Shown piece by piece: positions 15,794 to 24,470 of a DNA stretch of 64,000 nt. The DNA comes from Blautia schinkii DSM 10518. GTDB lineage: Bacteria > Bacillota > Clostridia > Lachnospirales > Lachnospiraceae. Every line of letters starts with the position of its first letter. The stretch's first letter is position 1. The notes beneath the pieces are model-generated. The model did no database searches and was not told the origin of the DNA. It was given only the letters and a program-made list of their open reading frames with translations. The translations under genes and the position numbers were made by a program. The stretch is from positions 19,697 through 83,696 of the forward strand of contig JNKJ01000029.1 of NCBI GenBank assembly GCA_000702025.1, read 5' to 3'.

Positions 15794-18412
15794 TTATTTG
15801 GTTTCTTTTCCATAGTAAGCCTTCAGATACAGATCTTTCAGCTCAGACATTAACGGGTATCTGGGGTTGGCGCCGGTACACTGGTCATTAAAGGCCTGCT
15901 CTACCATTTCGTCAAGAGTCTCCAGGAAATATTTCTCGTCTACGTTGTAATCCTTGATGGCTGGTTTGATTTCAATCGTTCTCATCAGTTCGTCCAGTTT
16001 CGCAAGAAGCTTTTCAAATACTTCCTGGTCATCCTTTCCGGTAAGACCTACATAACGGCCAATCTGAGCGTAGCGTGCCAGAGTGTGCGGATACTGATAC
16101 TGTGGGAAAGTGCCCATCTTAGTCGGTACCTCAGCACTATTATACCGCATAACATCCAGGAGCACCAGCGCATTTGCGATTCCGTGCGGAATGTGATGGA
16201 AAGCGCCAAGCTTATGCGCCATGGAGTGATTGATGCCCAGGAACGCATTGGCGAAAGCCATACCTGCCATGCAGGATGCGTTTGCCATGTGATCTCTGGC
16301 TTCCACGTCATTTCCATCCTTATATGCACGCGGGAGATAATCAAATACCAGCTTGATTGCCTGCAGCGCAAGGCTGTCCGTATAATCAGAAGCCATCACG
16401 GACACAAAGGCTTCGATGGCATGTGTCATAACGTCGATACCGGAAGCGCAGGTAAGACTCTTCGGTGCGCTCATCATGTTGTCGGTGTCTACAATAGCCA
16501 TGTTCGGCATCAGCTCGTAGTCAGCCAGCGGCCATTTGATTCCGGTTTCCTTATCTGTGATGATTGCGAAAGGTGTCACCTCAGAGCCAGTACCGGAGGA
16601 AGTCGGGATTGCCACGAAGTAAGCTTTTTTGCCCATTTTCGGGAAGGTGTAGATCCTCTTTCTGATATCCATGAAGTCCATGGCCATATCATCGAAATCC
16701 GCATCCGGATTCTCATAGAGCACCCACATGATCTTGCCCGCATCCATTGCGGAACCGCCGCCGAGAGCGATGATGCAGTCAGGCTCAAACGCACGCATTG
16801 CAGCCGCGCCGGCTTTTGCGGAGGCTAAGGATGGGTCAGGCTCTACATCGGAGAAGCAGGTGTGTACAATGCCCATCTGGTCTAATTTCTCTTCGATTCT
16901 CTTGGTGTAGCCGTTTTTGTAAAGGAAGGAGTCGGTGACAATGAAGCAGCGTTTTTTGCCCATCACAGTACCAAGCTCATCTAAAGCTACCGGCATGCAG
17001 CCTTTCTTAAAGTAAACCTTTTCCGGTGTTCTCATCCAGAGCATATTTTCTCTCCTTTCGGCTACGGTCTTAATGTTGATCAAGTGCTTCACGCCTACGT
17101 TCTCAGATACGGAGTTCCCGCCCCAGGAGCCGCAGCCCAGAGTGAGGGATGGCGCAAGCTTAAAGTTATATAAATCACCGATACCGCCGTGGGAGGATGG
17201 GGTGTTGACCAGTATACGGCAGGTTTTCATGGCTGCTGCATGTTTTGCCATTTTTTCCTTTTCATTGGTGTTGATGTAGAGGGAGGCTGTATGGCCATAG
17301 CCGCCGTCCGCTACAAGCTGCTCTGCCTTGGCGATCGCCTCGTCAAAGGTTTTTGCCTTGTACATGGCAAGCACTGGGGAAAGCTTCTCATGAGCGAACT
17401 CCTCGCTGATATCTACAGATTCAACCTCGCCGATGAGGATTTTTGTCTCCTCCGGAACGGTTACGCCAGCCATGGCTGCGATGGTGGCTGCCTTCTGGCC
17501 TACGATTTTCGCGTTGAGAGCGCCGTTGATGATAATTGTCTTGCGCACCTTTTCAATCTCGTCTTTTTTGAGGAAGTAGCAGCCTCTGTACTGGAATTCG
17601 TCTTTTACCTGTTTGTAAACACCTTCAAGAACCGTTACGGACTGTTCAGAAGCACAGATCATACCATTGTCAAAGGTTTTTGAATGGATAATGGAGTTCA
17701 CGGCAAGGCGTACATCCGCGGTGTCGTCGATGATTACCGGGGTGTTGCCCGCGCCTACGCCAAGGGCCGGTTTGCCGGAGGAGTAAGCAGCCTTAACCAT
17801 TCCGGGTCCGCCGGTTGCCAGGATAATATCGGCATCCTTCATGACCATGTTGGTGAGTTCCAGGCTCGGAACATCAATCCAGCCGATAATGCCTTCCGGT
17901 GCGCCTGCCTTTACAGCGGCTTCAAGTACGACTCTGGCAGCCTCGATGGTACAGTTCTTTGCACGGGGATGTGGGCTGATAATGATGGCATTTCTGGTCT
18001 TTAAGGCAATGAGTGTCTTAAAGATTGCTGTGGAGGTTGGGTTAGTGGTAGGGATAACGGCTGCGATCAGACCGATCGGCTCGGCAATCTTTTTGATTCC
18101 GTAAACCGGATCATCCTCGATGACGCCGCAGGTCTTTGTATCCTTGTAAGCATTGTAGATGTACTCGGCTGCGTAGTGGTTTTTGATGACCTTGTCCTCG
18201 ACCACGCCCATGCCTGTTTCTGCAACTGCCATCTTAGCAAGCGGGATACGCATCTTGTCGGCGGCAGTAGCGGCAGCCTTGAAGATTTTGTCTACCTGTT
18301 CCTGTGTGTAGCCGGCGAAAGCCTTCTGCGCTTCCTTCATCGCTGCCATTTTCGCTTCGAGGGCTTCGGGCGTGTCAATGATGGTTGGGATGATGTTCTC
18401 TTTCTTTGCCAT
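15794..18412 (-). CDS. adhE: Bifunctional acetaldehyde-CoA/alcohol dehydrogenase
   Basis: 872 aa, full-length AdhE: acetyl-CoA to acetaldehyde (N-terminal half) and acetaldehyde to ethanol (C-terminal half), regenerating NAD+. The N-terminal aldehyde dehydrogenase has the catalytic Cys in FDNGMICASEQSV (near 245); the linker is around 445; the C-terminal iron alcohol dehydrogenase has GGGSAMDAGK near 540 and the iron ligands in HSMAHKLGAFHHIPHG near 725. The start ATG is preceded by CAGGAGG. A perfect promoter and a Rex-like operator lie upstream, consistent with NADH-responsive control. An APH-like kinase gene follows. Confidence 0.97.
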   Translation of the reverse strand: MAKKENIIPTIIDTPEALEAKMAAMKEAQKAFAGYTQEQVDKIFKAAATAADKMRIPLAKMAVAETGMGVVEDKVIKNHYAAEYIYNAYKDTKTCGVIEDDPVYGIKKIAEPIGLIAAVIPTTNPTSTAIFKTLIALKTRNAIIISPHPRAKNCTIEAARVVLEAAVKAGAPEGIIGWIDVPSLELTNMVMKDADIILATGGPGMVKAAYSSGKPALGVGAGNTPVIIDDTADVRLAVNSIIHSKTFDNGMICASEQSVTVLEGVYKQVKDEFQYRGCYFLKKDEIEKVRKTIIINGALNAKIVGQKAATIAAMAGVTVPEETKILIGEVESVDISEEFAHEKLSPVLAMYKAKTFDEAIAKAEQLVADGGYGHTASLYINTNEKEKMAKHAAAMKTCRILVNTPSSHGGIGDLYNFKLAPSLTLGCGSWGGNSVSENVGVKHLINIKTVAERRENMLWMRTPEKVYFKKGCMPVALDELGTVMGKKRCFIVTDSFLYKNGYTKRIEEKLDQMGIVHTCFSDVEPDPSLASAKAGAAAMRAFEPDCIIALGGGSAMDAGKIMWVLYENPDADFDDMAMDFMDIRKRIYTFPKMGKKAYFVAIPTSSGTGSEVTPFAIITDKETGIKWPLADYELMPNMAIVDTDNMMSAPKSLTCASGIDVMTHAIEAFVSVMASDYTDSLALQAIKLVFDYLPRAYKDGNDVEARDHMANASCMAGMAFANAFLGINHSMAHKLGAFHHIPHGIANALVLLDVMRYNSAEVPTKMGTFPQYQYPHTLARYAQIGRYVGLTGKDDQEVFEKLLAKLDELMRTIEIKPAIKDYNVDEKYFLETLDEMVEQAFNDQCTGANPRYPLMSELKDLYLKAYYGKETK

Positions 18413-18476
18413 TTGGAATCCTCCTGTTTTCTCTTCCTATGATTTACCTTTTTACGGGTGATTGATGTTTTTATTC

Positions 18477-18494
18477 TTGTTAATTCATTAACGT
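18477..18494. promoter_or_regulatory. Rex-like operator in the adhE leader
   Basis: TTGTTAATTCATTAACGT fits the 7-4-7 Rex pattern TTGTTAA-N4-TTAACAA with two mismatches in the right half. It sits about 30 bp downstream of the -10 box, between promoter and gene, where a repressor would block transcription. Rex control of adhE is well known in clostridia; here it is inferred. Confidence 0.6.
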
Positions 18495-18525
18495 TAAAAA
18501 AATATCAATCTTGCTTGTTGAAGCT

Positions 18526-18554
18526 ATTATATGCCATTGACAATACTTTGTCAA
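18526..18554 (-). promoter_or_regulatory. Consensus sigma-A promoter of adhE with overlapping palindrome
   Basis: Minus strand TTGACA (18554-18549), 17-bp spacer, TATAAT (18531-18526): a perfect consensus. The plus strand TTGACAA-TACT-TTGTCAA at 18537-18554 is a perfect 7-4-7 inverted repeat covering the -35 box and part of the spacer, so a second regulator or a second Rex-type site may act here. Confidence 0.85.
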
Positions 18555-18616
18555 TCTTTATTTTGATAAAAAATTAACAAAAGTTGGCGGCAAAATTAGT
18601 GGAAATTTATGGATGG

Positions 18617-18731
18617 GAAGGGGGAACCCCCTGGAAGGTATCGAACGGTAAGGATGAGTTTGGGGACCGGGGCAGGTCTTATCCAGGTCCCCAAACTCAT
18701 CCTTACCTTCCACTACGTTTTCGCCCCCTTC
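18617..18731. repeat. Palindromic repeat element, short copy (A1)
   Basis: Ends GAAGGGGG (18617-18624) and CCCCCTTC (18724-18731) are inverted repeats; inside, a perfect 22-bp arm pair lies at 18647-18668 and 18686-18707 around a 17-nt loop. The left flank (CCTGGAAGGTATCGAACGGT, 18631-18650) and right flank (CCACTACGTTTT) match the ends of the copies at 40.0 and 41.0 kb, but the central 100-nt module of those copies is absent. Confidence 0.75.
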
Positions 18732-18744
18732 TTGGAGGCGGTCG

Positions 18745-18882
18745 TTTTTAGCGGAAGGGAGCGGCGGGGGGGGGGGGAAGGACTGTGGCCTGTGGGCATA
18801 AGCCTCGCATGACTCCAGGTCCCAGCCCCCACGTTCCTTCTGCTTACCGTTCCCACACCTTCCAGGGGACATCCCCCCCCCA
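18745..18882. repeat. Probable degenerate second repeat copy (A2)
   Basis: Directly after A1. The right end (CTTACCGTTCCCACACCTTC, 18843-18862) matches the right end of the copy at 41.0 kb, and the left end (TTTAGCGGAAGG) recalls the copy at 63.5 kb. It contains a run of twelve G (18766-18777). Arm pairing is poor, so this copy is either decayed or wrongly delimited. Confidence 0.4.
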
Positions 18883-18975
18883 GTTTAATGCAATATAAAT
18901 TTAATGTAATAAATAAAGAACTCAATAGCATTGTGAGTCCGCCTATGATACAATACAAAAAAGGGGTGGTATTTG

Positions 18976-20907
18976 ATGAAGAAAACAGTTGCTGTCCGGT
19001 TGTGTATTGTTATTGTGGTCAGTATGCTCATATCTGCGGGACTGAGTTTGTATCTTCAGATAAAGTCGGCAAGAGAGGTTATGAATTCGAATGCGGAGCT
19101 GCGGATTAACCAGGTCAAGGAGATTCTGGAGAAGAATGATGCAGAGGTCGAGAAGCTGAATGAGGATTTGAGAGAGGACTATTTTATCCGGGCAAAGGCG
19201 GCTGCTTATATCGCGCAGAACCAGCCCGGAGTAGTTGGGGATTTGGAAGAGACAAGGAAAATCGCTGCTTTGCTGCAGGTGGACGAACTGCACTTTTTTG
19301 ACACAGAGGGCAGGATTTTTGCGGGGACGGAACCGAAGTATTTTAATTATACCTTTGAGTCCGGGGAGCAGATGCAGTTTTTTCTCCCTATGCTTGATGA
19401 CTATGATCTGCAGCTTTGCCAGGATGTCACCCCTAATACGGCGGAAAGTAAAATGATGCAGTATATTGCTGTCTGGCGTGAGGACCATCAAGGGATTGTG
19501 CAGATTGGGATGGAGCCTGTCCGTTTGCTGGAGGCAATGGAAAAAAATGAATTATCTCATATTTTTAATCTAATGACTACCGAGGAAGGCATCTCTATTT
19601 TTGCTGTGGATCTGGGGACGGGGAAGGTTGTTGGAACCACAGAGCAGTGGATGATGGGGAAAAGTGCGGAAGACATAGGGCTGGATTTGAGTGATTCCAG
19701 GATGATGAACGGCAGGCAGAGTTCAGAGATTATTATGAATGGGGAGAGAAATTACTGTGTCACAGAGGCCATGAAGAATATTATGATCGGAGTGAGTGGT
19801 ACCCATGATAAGCTGTACAGGAATATTCCGGCTAATATGGGAGTTGTGGTTTTCAGCCTGTGTTTCCTTGCTATTGTGGTTATTTTTCTGATTTTGAGGA
19901 TGCTGGATAAGGTTATCATCCAAGGTATTTATAGAATTATAGACGGTACCAAAAGAATCGCTGCCGGAGATTTGGATTTTCGCGTGAACATAGATGATTC
20001 TCCTGAGTTTGCAATGCTGAGCGGTAACCTGAACCATATGGTGGAAAGTCTGCTCGAGACTACAGGGAAACTGTCCCTGGTATTTGAGAATGTGGATATC
20101 CCGGTTGCAGTATATGAATATAACCAGGATATGAAGCGTGTTCTTGCTACGAGTAAAATCGGGGAAATATTGATGATGCCGGAGGAGGAGCTGCGCAGGG
20201 TTTTATCTGACCGCAATAGATTTTGTGAAAAGATACAGGAGATATGTGCGCAGCCGGATGTACTGGAAAAGGATGTATATCTTTTGGGACCATTTGAAGG
20301 ACAGATGCATTATGTGAAAATCAAATCCTATCAGGAGGACGGAAAAACACTGGGAATTGTGCAGGATATGACAGAAGAGATCACAGAAAAGAGGACGCTT
20401 GAGCGAGAGCGTGACGTGGATGTGCTGACTGCTCTTTTGACCAGAAGGGCTTTTTTCCGCAAGATGGATGCGCTGCTTGAGGAGCCGGAGCAATTGAAAA
20501 CTGCTATGCTTCTGATGACTGACCTGGACAATCTGAAATATGTGAATGATCACTGGGGACATGAGTATGGAGACAGGATGCTTAAGACTGTTGCCAGACT
20601 GCTTCTTAACTGTCCCGGACCGGAGAAGCTGGCGGGCAGATTGAGCGGTGACGAGTTTGTGCTGGTGATTTACGGCGCACAGTCTCAGCAGGAACTAGAA
20701 GACTGTCTGGAGAAGTTGAATAACAGTATCCAGGGAACTGAGCTTGCGATGCCGGATGGAGAACATGTGAATGTGAGCTTGTCAGGGGGATATGTGTTCT
20801 ATCCGGAATACTCAGGCACCAGTGCTGAGCTTGTGAGAATGGCGGATGAGGCCATGTATGTGGTAAAGAAGAGCACGAAGGGAAATTTTGCCAGATATCA
20901 GAGATAG
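18976..20907 (+). CDS. Membrane sensor diguanylate cyclase (GGDEF)
   Basis: 643 aa. Order: TM helix at about 7-27, an extracytoplasmic sensor region to about 285, a second TM at about 287-310, HAMP-like linker, PAS-like segment near 380-460 (LVFENVDIPVAVYEYNQD), GGDEF domain from about 490. The signature reads RLSGDEFVLV near residue 555, so the first Gly is Ser; SGDEF proteins can still be active. I see no RxxD inhibitory site before it. Start ATG 18976 (8 nt after GGGGTGG) is preferred over TTG 18973. Monocistronic; an extended -10 (TGATACAAT, 18946-18954) lies just upstream. Confidence 0.88.
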   Translation: MKKTVAVRLCIVIVVSMLISAGLSLYLQIKSAREVMNSNAELRINQVKEILEKNDAEVEKLNEDLREDYFIRAKAAAYIAQNQPGVVGDLEETRKIAALLQVDELHFFDTEGRIFAGTEPKYFNYTFESGEQMQFFLPMLDDYDLQLCQDVTPNTAESKMMQYIAVWREDHQGIVQIGMEPVRLLEAMEKNELSHIFNLMTTEEGISIFAVDLGTGKVVGTTEQWMMGKSAEDIGLDLSDSRMMNGRQSSEIIMNGERNYCVTEAMKNIMIGVSGTHDKLYRNIPANMGVVVFSLCFLAIVVIFLILRMLDKVIIQGIYRIIDGTKRIAAGDLDFRVNIDDSPEFAMLSGNLNHMVESLLETTGKLSLVFENVDIPVAVYEYNQDMKRVLATSKIGEILMMPEEELRRVLSDRNRFCEKIQEICAQPDVLEKDVYLLGPFEGQMHYVKIKSYQEDGKTLGIVQDMTEEITEKRTLERERDVDVLTALLTRRAFFRKMDALLEEPEQLKTAMLLMTDLDNLKYVNDHWGHEYGDRMLKTVARLLLNCPGPEKLAGRLSGDEFVLVIYGAQSQQELEDCLEKLNNSIQGTELAMPDGEHVNVSLSGGYVFYPEYSGTSAELVRMADEAMYVVKKSTKGNFARYQR

Positions 20908-20971
20908 ATTTTTGAAAAAAAGATTTGATGGATAGGTCGAATCTAACTAAGTAATAATACTTTATGATAAT

Positions 20972-21018
20972 AAATGCCAAACAAAAAGTACGATTGATAC
21001 TTCTTGTTTGGCATTTAT
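20972..21018. terminator. Bidirectional terminator-like hairpin
   Basis: AAATGCCAAACAA-AAGTA (20972-20990) pairs with TACTT-TTGTTTGGCATTT (20998-21016) with one mismatch, between the convergent GGDEF and GNAT genes. The T tract is short on both strands. Confidence 0.7.
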
Positions 21019-21076
21019 ATTATCCAGTCTTTTTACTGCTTCAAACGCACGATTTATAAATTCGTGAAAGTTGATT

Positions 21077-21571
21077 TTATAACTGCCACCAAATTGTTTC
21101 TCCGCGTGTTTTCTCGATGAAGCCGCATCGTTTCAGAATGCGTTGTGAGGCGAAGCTGTCTGTGTCAGTTTCTGCTATGATATGGGACACATTTTCTTGC
21201 TGTAATGCCCACTTGCACATGGCCTGCACTGCCTCGGTCATATAACCATGATGTTCAAAGGTTTTTCCAAGCCCGTAGCCGATTTCAACTTCCTGTCTGG
21301 TATTAGGCGTGCTCTTAAAATCAGCGGAGCCCACAACTGTTCGGTCATTTTTTCGTATTAAAAACCAAAAGCTGTGCCATAAATAGTTGTTAGGATTATT
21401 TTCTGTGATTGCTAATTGTCCCTTAACTATTTCCAGGAACAGGCCCTCCATAGGTTCGGCTTGATAAGAGCAATTTAAGTCTTTTTCAAGTCCCGGTAAG
21501 TCCTCAACCCACAGTTTTAACTGATGGGGTTGTAACGGAACTAATTCAAGACGGTCTGTTTCTATTATCAT
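21077..21571 (-). CDS. GNAT acetyltransferase, RimJ/RimL-like
   Basis: 164 aa protein of the GNAT family (ribosomal-protein alanine acetyltransferase-like). It opens with METDRL-type start MIIETDRLELVPLQPHQL; the acetyl-CoA site lies around VEIGYGLGKTFEHHGYMTEA (residues 92-111) followed by SQRILKRCGFIEK near 142, all in the usual order. Its ATG overlaps the typA stop by 4 nt, so it is translated with typA. The acceptor is unknown; co-expression with a ribosome-associated GTPase makes a ribosomal or translation-linked target plausible but unproven. Confidence 0.85.
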   Translation of the reverse strand: MIIETDRLELVPLQPHQLKLWVEDLPGLEKDLNCSYQAEPMEGLFLEIVKGQLAITENNPNNYLWHSFWFLIRKNDRTVVGSADFKSTPNTRQEVEIGYGLGKTFEHHGYMTEAVQAMCKWALQQENVSHIIAETDTDSFASQRILKRCGFIEKTRGETIWWQL

Positions 21572-23397
21572 TTCCGGAACGCCGCCCTTTTCCTGTCTCT
21601 TGGGTCAAGAATCCTCTTACGGATACGCAGGCTGGACGGGGTAACCTCCAGCAGTTCGTCCTGGTCAATGAATTCAATGGCCTGCTCCAGGCTGAGTACC
21701 TTAGGCGGCGTCAGCTTCAGCGCTTCATCTGCGGAGGAGGAACGTGTGTTGGTCAGGTGCTTGGTCTTACATACGTTAAGTTCAATGTCTTCAGCCTTGC
21801 CGTTCTGGCCGATGACCATGCCGCTGTATACTTTCTCACCAGCCGAGATGAAGAGCACACCGCGCTCCTGGGCGGAGAAAAGTCCGTAGGTTACAGCCTC
21901 GCCAGCCTCAAAGGCAATGAGAGAGCCCTGCTTACGGTACTGGAAATCGCCTTTATACGGGGAATATCCGTCGAACATGGTATTGAGGATTCCAGTTCCC
22001 TTGGTAGAGGTAAGGAATTCACCGCGGAAGCCGATCAGTCCTCTGGAAGGAATGTGGAACTCCAGGCGCACGGAACCGTCACTTGCTGTGCTCATACCCT
22101 GCAGCTCGCCCTTTCTCTCGGAAAGCTTCTGGATCACTGTGCCGGAAAATTCTTCCGGTACATCTACATAAGCGATTTCCATAGGCTCAAGCTTCTTGCC
22201 GCGCTCATCAAAATGATAGAGCACCTCAGGCTTGCTTACCGCAAATTCAAAGCCTTCACGCCTCATATTTTCAATCAATACAGACAAATGCAGCTCGCCG
22301 CGGCCGGATACCTTGAAGCATTCGGTAGTCTCGGTGTCCTCCACACGCAGACTCACGTCTGTATTTAACTCCTTGTAAAGTCGGTCGCGCAGGTGGCGGG
22401 AGGTAATGTATTTGCCCTCCTGTCCCGCAAGCGGGCTGTCATTTACCAGGAAGTTCATAGCGATGGTAGGCTCGGAAATTTTCTGGAAAGGAATGGCCTC
22501 AGGGTTTTCACCGCTGCAGAGGGTATCACCGATATGGATGTCCGCAATGCCGGAAATCGCAACGATAGAACCTACGGAAGCTTCCTTGACTTCGATTTTA
22601 TTAAGTCCGTCAAACTCATAGAGCTTGCTGATTTTTACCTTCTGACGCTTATTAATATCGTGGTGGTTTAAAAGAGCGAGCTCCTGGTTCACGGCAATTA
22701 CACCGTTTTCCACCTTGCCCACGCCGATACGTCCTACATATTCATTGTAGTCAATGGTACTGATGAGCACCTGGGTATCTGCGTCAGGGTCGCCCTCGGG
22801 AGCGGGAATATATTTGAGAATCGTCTCAAACAGCGGCGCCATATCTTCCGGTGTATCCTGCAGATCAAGCACAGCGTGGCCGGCTTTTGCAGAAGCATAG
22901 AGGAAAGGACAGTCAAGCTGCTCGTCCGATGCTTCCAGATCCATAAGAAGCTCCAGAACTTCGTCGATGACTTCGTCCGGGCGTGCTTCCGGGCGGTCAA
23001 TTTTATTGATGCAGACGATCACGTGCAGATCAAGCTCCAGGGCTTTTTTGAGCACGAATTTCGTTTGGGGCATAGCGCCTTCAAAAGCATCTACCAGGAG
23101 GATGACGCCGTCTACCATTTTAAGTACACGCTCCACCTCTCCGCCGAAATCAGCATGGCCGGGGGTGTCAATGATGTTGATCTTTACGTCTTTGTAGTGG
23201 ACAGCGGTGTTTTTGGAGAGAATCGTGATACCGCGTTCACGTTCAATATCATTGGAGTCCATGACACGTTCCTGAACCTCCTGGTTTTCCCGGAATACTC
23301 CGCTCTGCCTCAAGAGCTGGTCCACCAGGGTGGTTTTGCCATGGTCTACATGGGCGATAATGGCTACATTGCGTACATCTTCGCGTTTGGTCTTCAT
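21568..23397 (-). CDS. typA: Translational GTPase TypA/BipA
   Basis: 609 aa ribosome-binding GTPase of the EF-G class that helps 50S assembly and stress adaptation. G1 is AHVDHGKTT (residues 15-23), G2/G3 region has ERGITI and DTPGHADFGGEVERVLKMVD, G4 NKID near 130. Domains II-III and the BipA-specific C-terminal domain (about 480-600, ending in basic RKRILDPRDRKRAAFRK) are complete. Ribosome site GAAAGGAT precedes ATG 23397. The leader upstream contains repeated palindromic units (see 23421-23545). Confidence 0.96.
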   Translation of the reverse strand: MKTKREDVRNVAIIAHVDHGKTTLVDQLLRQSGVFRENQEVQERVMDSNDIERERGITILSKNTAVHYKDVKINIIDTPGHADFGGEVERVLKMVDGVILLVDAFEGAMPQTKFVLKKALELDLHVIVCINKIDRPEARPDEVIDEVLELLMDLEASDEQLDCPFLYASAKAGHAVLDLQDTPEDMAPLFETILKYIPAPEGDPDADTQVLISTIDYNEYVGRIGVGKVENGVIAVNQELALLNHHDINKRQKVKISKLYEFDGLNKIEVKEASVGSIVAISGIADIHIGDTLCSGENPEAIPFQKISEPTIAMNFLVNDSPLAGQEGKYITSRHLRDRLYKELNTDVSLRVEDTETTECFKVSGRGELHLSVLIENMRREGFEFAVSKPEVLYHFDERGKKLEPMEIAYVDVPEEFSGTVIQKLSERKGELQGMSTASDGSVRLEFHIPSRGLIGFRGEFLTSTKGTGILNTMFDGYSPYKGDFQYRKQGSLIAFEAGEAVTYGLFSAQERGVLFISAGEKVYSGMVIGQNGKAEDIELNVCKTKHLTNTRSSSADEALKLTPPKVLSLEQAIEFIDQDELLEVTPSSLRIRKRILDPRDRKRAAFRK

Positions 23398-23420
23398 AAA
23401 ATCGAAATCCTTTCTTTAAT

Positions 23421-23545
23421 CTTGCCCATTGTAATTGGGCATAGTGGTACACCGTAAGGTGTTTCTTTGATTATGCCCACTGTATTTGGGCATAATAACC
23501 TATATTTTCTGGGCGTAATGGAATACCTTCGAGTGTTTCTTTCTA
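23421..23545 (-). repeat. Repeated hairpin units in the typA leader
   Basis: Read on the minus strand, AAAGAAACAC starts two units (from 23541 and from 23469) and a third partial unit lies at the typA ribosome site. Each full unit contains a GGTRTNCCAYTAYGCCCA stretch. Palindromes: TTATGCCCA...TGGGCATAAT (23471-23496), GCCCATTGTAATTGGGC (23424-23440), ACACC-GTAA-GGTGT (23449-23462). Together they would fold into consecutive hairpins in the typA 5' leader. Confidence 0.6.
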
Positions 23546-23711
23546 TATTAATGTGTTTTGAGTGGTATCATTGTCCGAATTTCAAGTTTACCACATTTTC
23601 AGCAGATTACAAGGTATTGGAAAAATATTTTTTATTTTTGGTTCTAAAGAAGCATTCCTGTACATACACATAATATAGACAAAATACCCAAAGAGGAAGG
23701 AGAACTACATT

Positions 23712-24338
23712 ATGGCAGATAAAATTATTGAAAACAATCAGGTATCGATCATGGGGAAAATCGTTACCGGCTTTACGTTCAGTCACCAGGTTTATGGGGA
23801 GGGCTTCTATATCATGGAGCTGCTGGTGAAGCGTTTGAGCGACTCTGAGGACCGGATTCCGGTGATGGTATCCGAGCGTCTCATAGACATCACACAGGAT
23901 TATATGGGGGAATATATTGAGATTCACGGACAATTCCGGTCTTATAACCGCCATGAAGAAAAACACAACCGGCTGGTGCTGTCTGTTTTTGCAAGAGAAT
24001 TGAAGTTTGTGGAAGAAGAGGATGACTCTATCACTGTAAACCAAATCTTTCTGGATGGTTATATCTGTAAACCGCCGGTGTACAGAAAAACTCCGCTTGG
24101 CAGAGAGATTGCAGACTTATTAATGGCGGTCAACAGACCCTACGGAAAATCCGATTACATACCCTGCATCTGCTGGGGCCGGAATGCCCGCTATGCGTCG
24201 GCTTTTGAGGTGGGCGGACATGTTCTTATCTGGGGACGTATCCAAAGCCGTGAGTACATGAAAAAAATCGGAGAGAATGAAACAGAGAAAAGAATTGCCT
24301 ACGAGGTTTCTGTCAGCAAGCTTGAATATATCGAGTAG
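23712..24338 (+). CDS. Single-strand DNA-binding (OB-fold) protein
   Basis: 208 aa protein annotated in relatives as an SSB-family protein. I see two OB-fold-like halves: residues about 8-100 (VSIMGKIVTGFTFSHQVYGE, GEYIEIHGQFRSYNR) and about 105-205 (NQIFLDGYICKPPVYRKTPLGREIADLLMAVNR, YIPCICWGRNARYASAF, VLIWGRIQSREY). The second half has the normal SSB order. The acidic tail of canonical SSB is absent (ends SKLEYIE), so it is unlikely to be the main replication SSB. Monocistronic, with AAGGAGAA before ATG. Confidence 0.75.
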   Translation: MADKIIENNQVSIMGKIVTGFTFSHQVYGEGFYIMELLVKRLSDSEDRIPVMVSERLIDITQDYMGEYIEIHGQFRSYNRHEEKHNRLVLSVFARELKFVEEEDDSITVNQIFLDGYICKPPVYRKTPLGREIADLLMAVNRPYGKSDYIPCICWGRNARYASAFEVGGHVLIWGRIQSREYMKKIGENETEKRIAYEVSVSKLEYIE

Positions 24339-24470
24339 AAAAACACCGGGCTTGCAATTCTTGCCAATCTGAGGTAAGATAATCGTATTCAGGATGGATA
24401 GAAACAAGAAAATGACGTATGCGTTCAACTGGGATCAGGATCTAGATCATTAACGGTAAGAGGAATTTTT

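Noticed and set aside
18609..18958. Small ORFs within repeats A1 and A2
   Set aside because: They are by-products of GC-rich palindromes, with no start signals; similar ORFs appear on both strands.
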